A stretch of 38,498 nt of DNA from Betaproteobacteria bacterium HGW-Betaproteobacteria-4 (lineage in GTDB: Bacteria > Pseudomonadota > Gammaproteobacteria > Burkholderiales > Rhodocyclaceae): the NCBI GenBank assembly GCA_002840785.1, contig PHCH01000050.1, forward strand, positions 1-38,498. The letters are read 5' to 3'. Both the position numbers and the translations under genes were made by a program. Positions 20,206 through 27,816 of this stretch are shown in pieces. The notes beneath the pieces are model-generated. The model was not told the DNA's origin. It did no database searches and saw nothing but the letters and a program-made list of their open reading frames with translations. Position 1 is the stretch's first letter; each line of letters opens with the position of its first letter.

Positions 20206-20698
20206 AGTACTACCCGACGCCGAGGCGCAATGTCGCCAGTTGGCCGAGCTCATTCGTCCGAATTTGTCGCGCAAGCCTGCCCTGGTCGGCATCTACAGCG
20301 GTGGCGCCTGGATCGCCGAGCGGCTGCGCGAACTGCTCGACCTGCCGGAAGACATCGGCCTCATCGACGTCTCCTTCTATCGCGACGATTTCGCCGAAAA
20401 AGGCCTGCACCCGCAATGCAAGCCGACGGTCATCCCCTTTGATGTCGAAGGCCGCCACCTGATCCTCGTCGATGACGTGCTGTACACCGGACGCACGACG
20501 CGGGCGGCGATCAACGAGCTGTTCGACTACGGTCGCCCGGCTTCCATCGAACTGGCTGTGCTGGCCGACCGCGGTGGCCGCGAGTTGCCGGTCGCCGCCA
20601 CCTATGGCGCCTGGGCGGTGGAGCTCAATGACCACCAGAATCTGGTGCTCGCCAAACAGGATGACGGTCGTCTGGCCTGGAGGATGGAAAATGCATAA
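20189..20698 (+). CDS. pyrR: Bifunctional pyr operon regulator / uracil phosphoribosyltransferase
   Basis: PRTase-fold protein of 169 aa. In Gram-positives PyrR binds pyr mRNA; in proteobacteria its regulatory role is less clear and it may act mainly as a phosphoribosyltransferase. The PRPP loop [18 protein letters not shown] is at about residues 90-107, and SFYRDDF at about 59-65 is typical of PyrR. I choose ATG 20189, which gives the normal length and overlaps ruvX. It overlaps pyrB by 8 bases. No anti-terminator or PyrR-binding loop was recognised in front of pyrB, because pyrR itself occupies that space. Confidence 0.9.
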   Translation: MSPQPEVLPDAEAQCRQLAELIRPNLSRKPALVGIYSGGAWIAERLRELLDLPEDIGLIDVSFYRDDFAEKGLHPQCKPTVIPFDVEGRHLILVDDVLYTGRTTRAAINELFDYGRPASIELAVLADRGGRELPVAATYGAWAVELNDHQNLVLAKQDDGRLAWRMENA

Positions 20699-21650
20699 CC
20701 CGCAGTTGAACAAGGATGGCGAACTGACTCACCTGCTGTCGATCGAAGGCCTGCCGCAGCGCATCCTGACGCAGATACTCGACACCGCCGAGTCGTTCAT
20801 GGAAGTCTCGGCCCGTGAAGTCAAGAAAGTGCCGCTGCTGCGCGGCAAGAGCGTCTTCAACCTGTTCTTCGAGAACTCGACGCGGACGCGGACGACCTTC
20901 GAAATCGCCGCCAAGCGTTTGAGCGCCGACGTCATCAACCTCGACATCAACAAGTCGTCCACGGCCAAGGGCGAAACCCTGCTCGACACCATCGACAACC
21001 TCGTCGCCATGCACGCCAACCTGTTTGTCGTGCGCCATGCCTCGAGCGGCGCGCCCTACCTGATCGCCGAGCACCTGCAGCGTATCGGCCGCAACGACGT
21101 CCATGTCGTCAACGCCGGTGACGGCCGCCACGCCCACCCGACGCAGGGCCTGCTCGACATGTACACCATCCGCCACTACAAGAAGGATTTCACGCAACTG
21201 CGCGTGGCCATCGTCGGCGACATCCTGCACTCGCGCGTCGCCCGTTCCGACATTCACGCGCTGACCACGCTGGGCGTCCCGGAAGTCCGCGCCATCGGGC
21301 CGGAAACCCTGCTGCCCAAGCATCTCGACAAGCTCGGCGTGCATGTCTTCCACGACATGAACGAAGGTTTGAAAGACGTCGACGTGGTCATCATGCTGCG
21401 CCTGCAGAACGAGCGCATGAACGGCGCCCTGCTGCCCTCGGCCGGCGAATACTTCCGCCACTACGGCCTGACGCCGCAAAAGCTCGCGCTGGCCAAGCCG
21501 GACGCCATCGTCATGCATCCGGGGCCGATGAACCGCGGCGTCGAAATCCACTCGGCGGTGGCCGACGGCGCGCAGGCCGTGATCCTGCCGCAAGTCACCT
21601 TTGGTATCGCGGTGCGCATGGCCGTCATGAGCATCGTTGCGGGGAATTGA
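20691..21650 (+). CDS. pyrB: Aspartate carbamoyltransferase catalytic chain
   Basis: Catalyses carbamoyl phosphate + aspartate to carbamoyl aspartate, the first committed step of pyrimidine synthesis; 319 aa. Carbamoyl-phosphate motif [12 protein letters not shown] (about residues 61-72), the K-containing loop [12 protein letters not shown] (about 88-99), [12 protein letters not shown] (about 146-157), and MHPGPMNRG (about 276-284) are visible. The start ATG 20691 lies within pyrR. It is followed after one base by a catalytically incomplete dihydroorotase-like partner. That pairing is typical of the class of ATCase in which a pseudo-dihydroorotase gives a dodecameric enzyme. No pyrI regulatory chain is present. 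Confidence 0.96.
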   Translation: MHNPQLNKDGELTHLLSIEGLPQRILTQILDTAESFMEVSAREVKKVPLLRGKSVFNLFFENSTRTRTTFEIAAKRLSADVINLDINKSSTAKGETLLDTIDNLVAMHANLFVVRHASSGAPYLIAEHLQRIGRNDVHVVNAGDGRHAHPTQGLLDMYTIRHYKKDFTQLRVAIVGDILHSRVARSDIHALTTLGVPEVRAIGPETLLPKHLDKLGVHVFHDMNEGLKDVDVVIMLRLQNERMNGALLPSAGEYFRHYGLTPQKLALAKPDAIVMHPGPMNRGVEIHSAVADGAQAVILPQVTFGIAVRMAVMSIVAGN

Positions 21651-21651
21651 G

Positions 21652-22899
21652 ATGAACATCGAAATCAAGAATGGCCGCGTAATTGACCCGAAAAACGGCG
21701 TTGACCGTAGCACTTCGCTATTTGTCGCCAACGGCAAGGTGGCCGGGCTGGGCGAAGCGCCGGCCGGCTTTGCTGCCGACAGAAGTATCGATGCCGCGGG
21801 CTGCGTCGTCTGCCCGGGCCTCATTGACCTCGGCGCCCGACTCAACTCCATCGAGGCCGAACTGGCCGCCGCCGTCGCCGGTGGCGTCACTTCGGTCGTC
21901 GTCCCGCCCGACGCCGATCCGCCGCTCGACGAGCCGGAACTGGCCGACCGCCTCGTTCATCGCGGCGCCGAAATCGGCAAGGCCCGCGTCCTGCCGCTTG
22001 GCGCCCTGACCCTCGGCTTGCAGGGCGAGCGCCTGGCTGAACTGGCCGGCCTCAAGAAGGCTGGCTGCGTCGCCTTCTCGCAGGCCAACCGGACGGTGAT
22101 CGATACCGAGGCGCTGCTCCGCGCCATGGAATACGCCGCGACCTTCGACTTCGCCATCTGGCTGCAGCCGCAGGATCACTGGCTGTCGCGCAACGGCATC
22201 GCCCATGAGGGCGAGGTGTCGAGTCGGCTCGGCCTGGCCGGCATTCCGGTCGCCGCCGAAACCATCGCTGTCGGTACCATCGTCCAGCTCGTGCGCGATA
22301 CCGGCTGCCGAGTGCATCTGACCCGCCTGTCGTCGGCGGCCGGCGTGGCCCTCGTCCAGCGCGCCCAGCATGAAGGCCTGCCGGTGACTTTCGACATTGG
22401 CGTCCATCACCTGCTGCTCACCGAGAACGACATCGGCTTCTTCAATCCGCATGCCCGTTTCTGCCCGCCGCTGCGTGCCCAAAGCGATCGTCAGGCACTG
22501 TCGAAGGCCGCCGCTGCCGGGCTGGCCGCCATCTGTTCCGACCACACGCCGGTCGGTGCCGACGACAAGTTGCTGCCGTTCGGCGAAGCCAAACCCGGGG
22601 CGACCGGGCTCGAGGTGTTGTTGCCGCTCACCCTGAAATGGGCCGAAGAAGCCGGCGTCAGCCTGCCTGACGCGCTGGCCCGCATCACCTCGGCACCGGC
22701 CGCCGTTCTCGGCTTGCCCGGCGGTCAACTGGGCGTCGGCGCGGCAGCCGACATCTGCATCTTCGACCCGGAAGCGACCTGGCAATTGACGCCGGAAGCC
22801 CTCAAGAGCCGCGGCAAGAATTCGCCATGGACCGGCTACATGATGACCGGCAAGGTGAAGTCCACGCTGGTTGGCGGGCGCCTTGTCTACAACGGCTGA
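21652..22899 (+). CDS. pyrX: Dihydroorotase-like protein (PyrC'), probably catalytically inactive
   Basis: Amidohydrolase-fold protein of 415 aa that most likely forms the non-catalytic subunit of aspartate carbamoyltransferase. The reason is direct: where active dihydroorotases have the zinc-binding HxH after PGFID, this protein reads VCPGLIDLGARLN. The later SDHTPV (about residue 298) and HLTRLSS (about 222) are kept. The N-terminal beta domain (IKNGRVIDPKNGVDRSTSLFVANGKV) and C-terminal ADICIFDPEATWQ are normal. It starts 1 bp after pyrB. A true dihydroorotase must be encoded elsewhere. A motif copy (21699-21710) lies in the codons for GVDRS, a position where the family normally has a similar sequence. 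Confidence 0.9.
   Translation: MNIEIKNGRVIDPKNGVDRSTSLFVANGKVAGLGEAPAGFAADRSIDAAGCVVCPGLIDLGARLNSIEAELAAAVAGGVTSVVVPPDADPPLDEPELADRLVHRGAEIGKARVLPLGALTLGLQGERLAELAGLKKAGCVAFSQANRTVIDTEALLRAMEYAATFDFAIWLQPQDHWLSRNGIAHEGEVSSRLGLAGIPVAAETIAVGTIVQLVRDTGCRVHLTRLSSAAGVALVQRAQHEGLPVTFDIGVHHLLLTENDIGFFNPHARFCPPLRAQSDRQALSKAAAAGLAAICSDHTPVGADDKLLPFGEAKPGATGLEVLLPLTLKWAEEAGVSLPDALARITSAPAAVLGLPGGQLGVGAAADICIFDPEATWQLTPEALKSRGKNSPWTGYMMTGKVKSTLVGGRLVYNG
21699..21710 (+). repeat. Dispersed 12-bp motif, copy 8 (inside pyrC')
   Basis: CGTTGACCGTAG, one mismatch, preceded by CGAAAAACGG. It encodes part of GVDRS near the N-terminus. Because the protein family often has this sequence, this copy is weaker evidence than the others. 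Confidence 0.55.
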
Positions 22900-22947
22900 G
22901 GTGTCGGCAGGCCGGTTACCCTGATGGCATATTGAAATAGAATAACG

Positions 22948-22980
22948 GCGCGACGGGCAATTTGCCCGCCGCGCTTTTTT
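22948..22980 (+). terminator. Rho-independent terminator after the pyr operon, in the comEA leader
   Basis: GCGCG-A-CGGGC, loop AATTT, then GCCCG-C-CGCGC followed by six T (22975-22980). This is an 11-position stem with one central mismatch. It closes the pyr operon only 14 bp before the comEA start, so comEA mRNA begins within or upstream of it unless it is read through. Confidence 0.9.
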
Positions 22981-22994
22981 CTATGGAGACCAGG

Positions 22995-23273
22995 ATGAAA
23001 CGCTTATTGGCAGTGATCGCGCTGTTTGTGGCCGGGGTGGGGTTTGCCTGTGCCGCAGTCAATATCAACACCGCTTCGGTCGACGAACTCGATGCGGTCA
23101 AGGGCATTGGCCCGGGCAAGGCGAAGGCTATCGTCGACTACCGGACCAAGAACGGCCCCTTCAAGTCGGTCGATGACCTGAACGCCGTCAAGGGCTTCGG
23201 CGAAAAGAACATCGCCAAGTTGCGCAAGGAACTCAGCGTCGGCGAAACGCCGGCCAAGTCAGCGAAGAAGTAA
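22995..23273 (+). CDS. comEA: ComEA-like competence DNA-binding protein
   Basis: Small secreted or periplasmic helix-hairpin-helix protein of 92 aa. A signal peptide is clear (MKRLLAVIALFVAGVGFACA, residues 1-20). The mature part is a double HhH domain: VNINTASVDELDAVKGIGPGKAKAI and GPFKSVDDLNAVKGFGEKNIAKL. Family members bind incoming double-stranded DNA in the periplasm and ratchet it through the pilus/secretin channel during natural transformation. I choose ATG 22995 (GGAG 10 nt upstream) over ATG 22983 because it puts the basic residues directly before the hydrophobic core. It is monocistronic, between a strong upstream terminator and a long downstream hairpin. Its presence supports competence in this organism, which matters for the dispersed motif. 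Confidence 0.92.
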   Translation: MKRLLAVIALFVAGVGFACAAVNINTASVDELDAVKGIGPGKAKAIVDYRTKNGPFKSVDDLNAVKGFGEKNIAKLRKELSVGETPAKSAKK

Positions 23274-23277
23274 CGCA

Positions 23278-23320
23278 CTGACCGGGCGACGGACAGCCCG
23301 GCTGTCCGCCGCCCGGTCAG
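23278..23320. terminator. Long hairpin after comEA (no T-tract)
   Basis: CTGACCGGGCG-A-CGGACAGC pairs with GCTGTCCG-C-CGCCCGGTCAG almost end to end, about 20 bp with one A/C mismatch and a minimal loop. No run of T follows on either strand, so it may be a processing or stabilising hairpin, or a weak terminator for comEA. Confidence 0.6.
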
Positions 23321-23378
23321 CGTCTCGGCACCGGTTCTCCGTCCTTTCCGAGCTGTCGATTCATGGTTTAATCGCCGC

Positions 23379-26300
23379 ATGGATCCACAGCTCACGACGG
23401 CCACCCAGCGCATCATCAAAATCCGGCGCGACTACAACACCTGGGTTGCCAACGAAACCCTGGAAGACTACGCGCTGCGGTTTACGCCGCGCAGCTTTCG
23501 CAAATGGTCGGAACTGCGCGTCGCCAACACGGCCTTTGGCGCGGCCTCGTTTCTCGTCCTTGAAGCGGTTGGTGCGACCATGCTCGTCCAGGCCGGTTTT
23601 CTCAACGCCTTCTGGGCCATTCTCGCCACCGGCCTGATCATTTTCCTGATCGGCCTGCCGATCAGCGTCATGGCCGCCCGGCACGGGCTGGACATGGACC
23701 TGCTGACGCGCGGCGCCGGTTTCGGCTACATCGGCTCGACGATCACCTCGCTGATCTACGCCAGTTTCACCTTCATTTTCTTCGCCCTCGAAGCGGCCAT
23801 CATGGCCTATGCGCTCGAACTCGCCTTCGGCATTCCGCCGGTCTGGGGCTATCTGATCTGCGCGCTGGTCGTCATTCCGCTGGTCACTCATGGCGTCACG
23901 GCGATCAGCAAATTGCAGGCGTGGACGCAGCCGCTGTGGATTTTCCTGCTCGTCCTGCCCTACGCCTTCCTCTTCCTTGAAGACCCGCAGGCACTGTCCG
24001 GCCTCTGGCAGTACGGTGGCGAACGCGGTGGCGATGCCAGTTTCAACCCGCATCTGTTTGCCGCGGCGCTGACCGTCGGCATCGCGCTGGTTACGCAGAT
24101 GGCCGAGCAGGTCGATTACCTGCGTTTCATGCCGGAAAAGACGCCGGCCAACACCCGGCGCTGGTGGCTGGCTGTCATCATCGGCGGGCCGGGCTGGGTC
24201 GTGCCTGGCGTCCTCAAAATGCTCGGCGGGGCGCTGCTCGCCTGGCTCGTGCTGCGCAATGGCATCCCGGCCGAGAAGGCCGTCGACCCGAATCAGATGT
24301 ACCTGATCGGCTTCTCGCACGTCTTCGACAACACGGCGCTGGCCATCGCCGCGACGGCGCTGTTCGTCGTCATTTCGCAGCTCAAGATCAATGTGACGAA
24401 CGCCTACGCCGGCTCGCTGGCCTGGTCGAATTTCTTTTCGCGGCTGACCCACAGTCATCCGGGTCGCGTGGTGTGGGTTGTCTTCAACACCCTGATCGCG
24501 CTGTTGCTCATGGAACTTGATGTCTTCCAGGCGCTCGGTCAGGTGCTCGGGCTCTACTCGAACATCGCCATTTCGTGGATGGCCGCCGTCGTTGCCGACC
24601 TCGTCATCAACAAGCCGCTCGGCCTGTCGCCGCCGGGGCTGGAGTTCAAGCGCAGCCACCTTTACGACATCAATCCGGTTGGCGTCGGCGCCATGGCCAT
24701 CGCCTCGGCGCTGTCGGTCGGCACCTTCGTTGGACTGTTCGGCGAGGCGCTTCAGCCTTATGCGCCCTTCGTCGCGCTGGTCGCGGCCTTCGTGGTTTCG
24801 CCACTGATCGCCTGGGCAACCGGCGGCCGCTACTATCTGGTCCGCCCCAAAGAGATTGCTACGGTCAACCGGAAAAAATGCTCAATTTGCGAACGCGACT
24901 ATGAAGGCGAGGACATGGCTTACTGCCCGGCCTATCAGGGCGCGATCTGCTCGCTGTGCTGCACACTCGACGCCCGCTGCCATGACCAGTGCAAACCGGC
25001 CGGCCATCTCGGCGCGCAATGGAATGCCGTGTTGCGGCGCATCCTGCCCAAGGCCGCGCTGCCTTATCTCGAAACAGGCCTCGGCCACTATTTGCTGCTG
25101 ATGACCGGCATCGTGCCGATTCTGGCGCTCATCCTCGGCGTCCTCTATACCCACGAACTACTCGCCCTCGGTGCGCCCGAACCAGCCGTCATTGCCCGCC
25201 TGCAGGACAGTTTCATCAAGACTTTCGCCGCGCTGCTCATGCTGAGCGGCGTCATCGCCTGGTGGATGGTGCTGACCCAGGAAAGCCGGCGTGTCGCGCA
25301 GGAGGAGTCGAACCGCCAGACGCAGCTGCTCATGCAGGAAATCGAATCGCACCAGCGCACCGACGAGGCATTGCAAAAAGCCCGCGTCGTCGCCGAGCAC
25401 GCCAACCAGGCCAAGAGCCGCTACATCACGGCGATCAGCCACGAACTCCGGACGCCGCTCAACAGCATCCTCGGTTACGCCCAGATTCTCGCCGCCGACG
25501 AGGACGTGCCGCCCAATCGCGCGCAGGCCGTCAGCGTCATTCGCAAATCCGGAGACCATCTGCTGTCGGTCATCGAAGGCACGCTCGACATCGCCCGCAT
25601 CGAGGGCGGCAAGCTGACGCTCGACGTCCGGGCCATGGATTTTCCTGAACTCATGCAGCAGATCGTCGGCATGTTCGAGCTGCAGGCGCGCAACAAGGGC
25701 TTGTCTTTCGAGTACCGGCCGGTCGGCGAGGTGCCGGCCGTCGTCCGCGCTGACGAGAAACGCCTGCGCCAGATTCTGATCAACGTATTGGGTAACGCCG
25801 TCAAATTCACCGTGCGCGGCGGCGTCACCTTCGGCGTCGAATGCCGGCGCGACATGGCGATCTTCGAAATCCGCGACACCGGCCCCGGCATCCCGGCCGC
25901 CGACATGGAGCGCATCTTCGAGCCCTTCACGCGCGGCAGCAGCGTGCAGGCCGGTGGCAGCGGCGTCGGCCTGACCATCGCCCGCATGCTGACTGACCTC
26001 ATGGGCGGCGAGATGCAGGTGTCGAGCCCGCCGGGCGAGGGCACGCTGTTCCGCATCCGCCTCTTCCTGCCCTCCGTGCATTCGGCGCAGGCGGCGAAGG
26101 AGTTGCCGAAACTCAACCGCATCGGCTACGTCGGCGTGCGGCGGCGCATCCTGGTCGTTGATAACGAAAAGGTCGACCGCGACCTGCTGCAAAATGTCCT
26201 CGAACCGCTCGGCTTCGTTGTCGAGCAAGCGGCAAGCGGTTACGAATGCCTTGCCGCCGTGCCGCGTTTCGCGCCGCACCTCATTTTCATGGACCTCGGC

Positions 26301-26771
26301 ATGCCCGGCATCGACGGCTGGGAAACCATCCGCCGCCTGCGCCAGCAAGGCCACAACGAGGCCGCCATCGCCATCCTCTCAGCCAACGCCTACGACAAGG
26401 GGCTGGACAACGATGTCGGCGTGACGCCCGAGGATTTCATCGTCAAACCGCTCAAGGTCGACGAACTGCTCGCCTGGCTCGGCCGCAAGCTCGACCTCGA
26501 ATGGGTCACCGCCGACGCGCCGGCCGCAGTGGCACAGCCCACGCCGGCCGAACCCCTGCCGCTAATGCCGCCCGACGAAACCGAAATGGCTGCCCTCGAC
26601 GAATTGATCACCCTCGGCTACCTGCGCGGCATTCTCAACAAGCTCGCCGAAATCGAGCGGCAGGACGCCTCGCACGCCGAATTCGTCCGCGTCCTGCGCG
26701 ATCTTGCGCGACAATTCCAGTTCGATGCGATGAAGGAAATTCTCAGGAAAATGCGTGATGCCAGCCGTTGA
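23379..26771 (+). CDS. Hybrid histidine kinase with NCS1 permease-like sensor domain
   Basis: Membrane hybrid kinase of 1130 aa. Residues about 15-490 form a multi-helix domain resembling purine-cytosine permeases (NCS1 family; EDYALRFTPRSFRKWS, then GAGFGYIGSTITSLIYASF). A cysteine-rich segment follows (about 501-540; CSICERDY, CSLCC, CHDQC), possibly metal-binding, and two more membrane helices (about 565-640). The HisKA phospho-histidine is H688 (ISHELRTPLNS). The ATPase domain shows NVLGNAVKFT, RDTGPGIPA and GGSGVGLTIA (about 805-880). A receiver follows with D972 (LIFMDLGMPG), then a helical tail. This is a transporter-turned-sensor arrangement, in the same spirit as CbrA. The ligand is inferred to be urea, a nucleobase or a related nitrogen source. 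The stop overlaps the response-regulator start. Confidence 0.88.
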   Translation: MDPQLTTATQRIIKIRRDYNTWVANETLEDYALRFTPRSFRKWSELRVANTAFGAASFLVLEAVGATMLVQAGFLNAFWAILATGLIIFLIGLPISVMAARHGLDMDLLTRGAGFGYIGSTITSLIYASFTFIFFALEAAIMAYALELAFGIPPVWGYLICALVVIPLVTHGVTAISKLQAWTQPLWIFLLVLPYAFLFLEDPQALSGLWQYGGERGGDASFNPHLFAAALTVGIALVTQMAEQVDYLRFMPEKTPANTRRWWLAVIIGGPGWVVPGVLKMLGGALLAWLVLRNGIPAEKAVDPNQMYLIGFSHVFDNTALAIAATALFVVISQLKINVTNAYAGSLAWSNFFSRLTHSHPGRVVWVVFNTLIALLLMELDVFQALGQVLGLYSNIAISWMAAVVADLVINKPLGLSPPGLEFKRSHLYDINPVGVGAMAIASALSVGTFVGLFGEALQPYAPFVALVAAFVVSPLIAWATGGRYYLVRPKEIATVNRKKCSICERDYEGEDMAYCPAYQGAICSLCCTLDARCHDQCKPAGHLGAQWNAVLRRILPKAALPYLETGLGHYLLLMTGIVPILALILGVLYTHELLALGAPEPAVIARLQDSFIKTFAALLMLSGVIAWWMVLTQESRRVAQEESNRQTQLLMQEIESHQRTDEALQKARVVAEHANQAKSRYITAISHELRTPLNSILGYAQILAADEDVPPNRAQAVSVIRKSGDHLLSVIEGTLDIARIEGGKLTLDVRAMDFPELMQQIVGMFELQARNKGLSFEYRPVGEVPAVVRADEKRLRQILINVLGNAVKFTVRGGVTFGVECRRDMAIFEIRDTGPGIPAADMERIFEPFTRGSSVQAGGSGVGLTIARMLTDLMGGEMQVSSPPGEGTLFRIRLFLPSVHSAQAAKELPKLNRIGYVGVRRRILVVDNEKVDRDLLQNVLEPLGFVVEQAASGYECLAAVPRFAPHLIFMDLGMPGIDGWETIRRLRQQGHNEAAIAILSANAYDKGLDNDVGVTPEDFIVKPLKVDELLAWLGRKLDLEWVTADAPAAVAQPTPAEPLPLMPPDETEMAALDELITLGYLRGILNKLAEIERQDASHAEFVRVLRDLARQFQFDAMKEILRKMRDASR
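24859..24870 (-). repeat. Dispersed 12-bp motif, copy 9 (inside hybrid kinase linker)
   Basis: Exact CTACGGTCAACC on plus, followed by GG, six A, TGCTC, then AATTT: the complete extended form. It encodes ATVNRKK at the junction between the permease-like domain and the cysteine-rich segment. Confidence 0.88.
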
Positions 26772-27684
26772 CCGCAGCATTTCGGACATTGTCCTGATCG
26801 TGGACGATGTACCGGAAAACCTCTCCCTGCTGCACGATGCGCTCGACGAAGCCGGCTACACCGTGCTCGTCGCGACGCACGGCGAAGCGGCGCTGCAACG
26901 CGCCCGCCAAAGCCTGCCCGACGTCATCCTGCTCGACGCCCTGATGCCCGGCATGGACGGCTTCGAAGTGGCCCGTCGCCTGAAGGCCGACTTCACGACC
27001 CAGCACATCCCCATCGTCTTCATGACCGGCCTGACCGAAACCGAGCACGTCGTCGCCGCCTTCGCCGCCGGCGGTGCGGACTACGTCACCAAGCCGATCC
27101 GCCCGGCCGAAGTGCTCGCCCGCATCGCCGCCCACATGGCCAACGCCCGGCAGATGAAGCAGGCGCGTAGCGCGCTCGATGCCTTCGGCCAGGCCACCGT
27201 CGCCGTGCGCGCGGCCGACAGCAAAATCGTCTGGCAAACACCGCTGGCCCGCGGCCTGCTCAACGCCTATTTCGCCAACCCGGAAACCGTCGCCCCGGAA
27301 GAACTGCTGAGCTGGATCGCCGCCGCCCTGCGCGCCCGCGCCGACGGCCGCGATGCGCCTGCCCTGCTCATCGCCGAAGGCAACAAACGCCTGCTCGCCT
27401 CCTTCCACGACCAGACCGGCGACGACGAATGGCTGGTCGTGCTGCGCGAAGAAAACGACGCCTCAGCCGTCGAATCGCTGATCGCCGCCTTCCGCCTGAC
27501 CCAGCGCGAAGCCGAGGTGCTTTACTGGGTGGTGCAAGGCAAGACCAGCAACGACATCGGCGAAATCCTTGGCAACAGCCCGCGCACGGTCAACAAACAC
27601 CTCGAACACGTCTTCGAGAAGCTTGGCGTCGAAACGCGCACGGCCGCAGCCAATCTGGCCATGAGCAAGATGCGCGGTAGCTGA
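26755..27684 (+). CDS. Response regulator, REC plus LuxR-type HTH
   Basis: Predicted DNA-binding response regulator of 309 aa and cognate partner of the overlapping hybrid kinase. GTG 26755 or ATG 26758 lies inside the kinase gene, with AGGAA upstream. The receiver has the acidic pocket IVDDVPEN (residues 15-22), D61 in LLDALMPGMDG and the lysine in YVTKPI. A middle region of about 90 residues (about 135-235) has no motif I recognise. The C-terminal LuxR/FixJ HTH is FRLTQREAEVLYWVVQGKTSNDIGEILG followed by SPRTVNKHLEHVFEKLGVETR. LuxR-type regulators bind short inverted repeats. The TACG-N8-CGTA elements in front of urtA and urtB are the most obvious candidate targets in the window (inference). 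Confidence 0.92.
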   Translation: MMPAVDRSISDIVLIVDDVPENLSLLHDALDEAGYTVLVATHGEAALQRARQSLPDVILLDALMPGMDGFEVARRLKADFTTQHIPIVFMTGLTETEHVVAAFAAGGADYVTKPIRPAEVLARIAAHMANARQMKQARSALDAFGQATVAVRAADSKIVWQTPLARGLLNAYFANPETVAPEELLSWIAAALRARADGRDAPALLIAEGNKRLLASFHDQTGDDEWLVVLREENDASAVESLIAAFRLTQREAEVLYWVVQGKTSNDIGEILGNSPRTVNKHLEHVFEKLGVETRTAAANLAMSKMRGS

Positions 27685-27689
27685 GCGAT

Positions 27690-27723
27690 TTCAATTTTGG
27701 CCGTTTTTCCCGGTTGACCGTGG
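27690..27723 (+). repeat. Dispersed motif, copy 10 with T-tracts (left border of low-GC island)
   Basis: GGTTGACCGTGG (27712-27723), one mismatch. It is preceded by TTCAATTTTGG, CCG and a five-T tract, the full extended form. It follows the response-regulator stop and marks the left edge of the low-GC segment; copy 11 marks the right edge in the same orientation. Confidence 0.85.
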
Positions 27724-27783
27724 ATGGCTGTTGTGTGCCCTTTGCTGCCGTAGCTGGCTTTGGAAAGCGGGCGCTTAGGAACG

Positions 27784-27803
27784 ATCGATGGAAAGGGTTA
27801 GGG
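27784..27803 (-). repeat. Possible half of an integron attC site after the pentapeptide gene
   Basis: On the minus strand, 13 bases past the pentapeptide stop, CCCTAACCCTTTCCATCGATC closely resembles the corresponding half of the site at 29025-29044 (GGCTAACCCC-TCCATCGAGC). The second half (an AACGTTAG-like core) is not evident; only GTTCCTAAGC is seen nearby. It may be a degenerate or truncated attC closing the cassette. Confidence 0.35.
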
Positions 27804-27816
27804 CGCACTCGAGCAT

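Noticed and set aside
23361-24659. Minus-strand open frame of 432 codons opposite the hybrid kinase
   Set aside because: Composition (E/R/G/D-rich repeats of RRD and DQE) is typical of an antisense frame; the plus strand encodes a recognisable permease domain.
26766-26777. Further motif copy CGTTGACCGCAG at the response-regulator start
   Set aside because: Two mismatches and no T-tracts; left out of the count.
27583-27594. ACGGTCAAC within the LuxR HTH
   Set aside because: Encodes the conserved SPRTVNKH of the recognition helix, so the match is explained by the protein.
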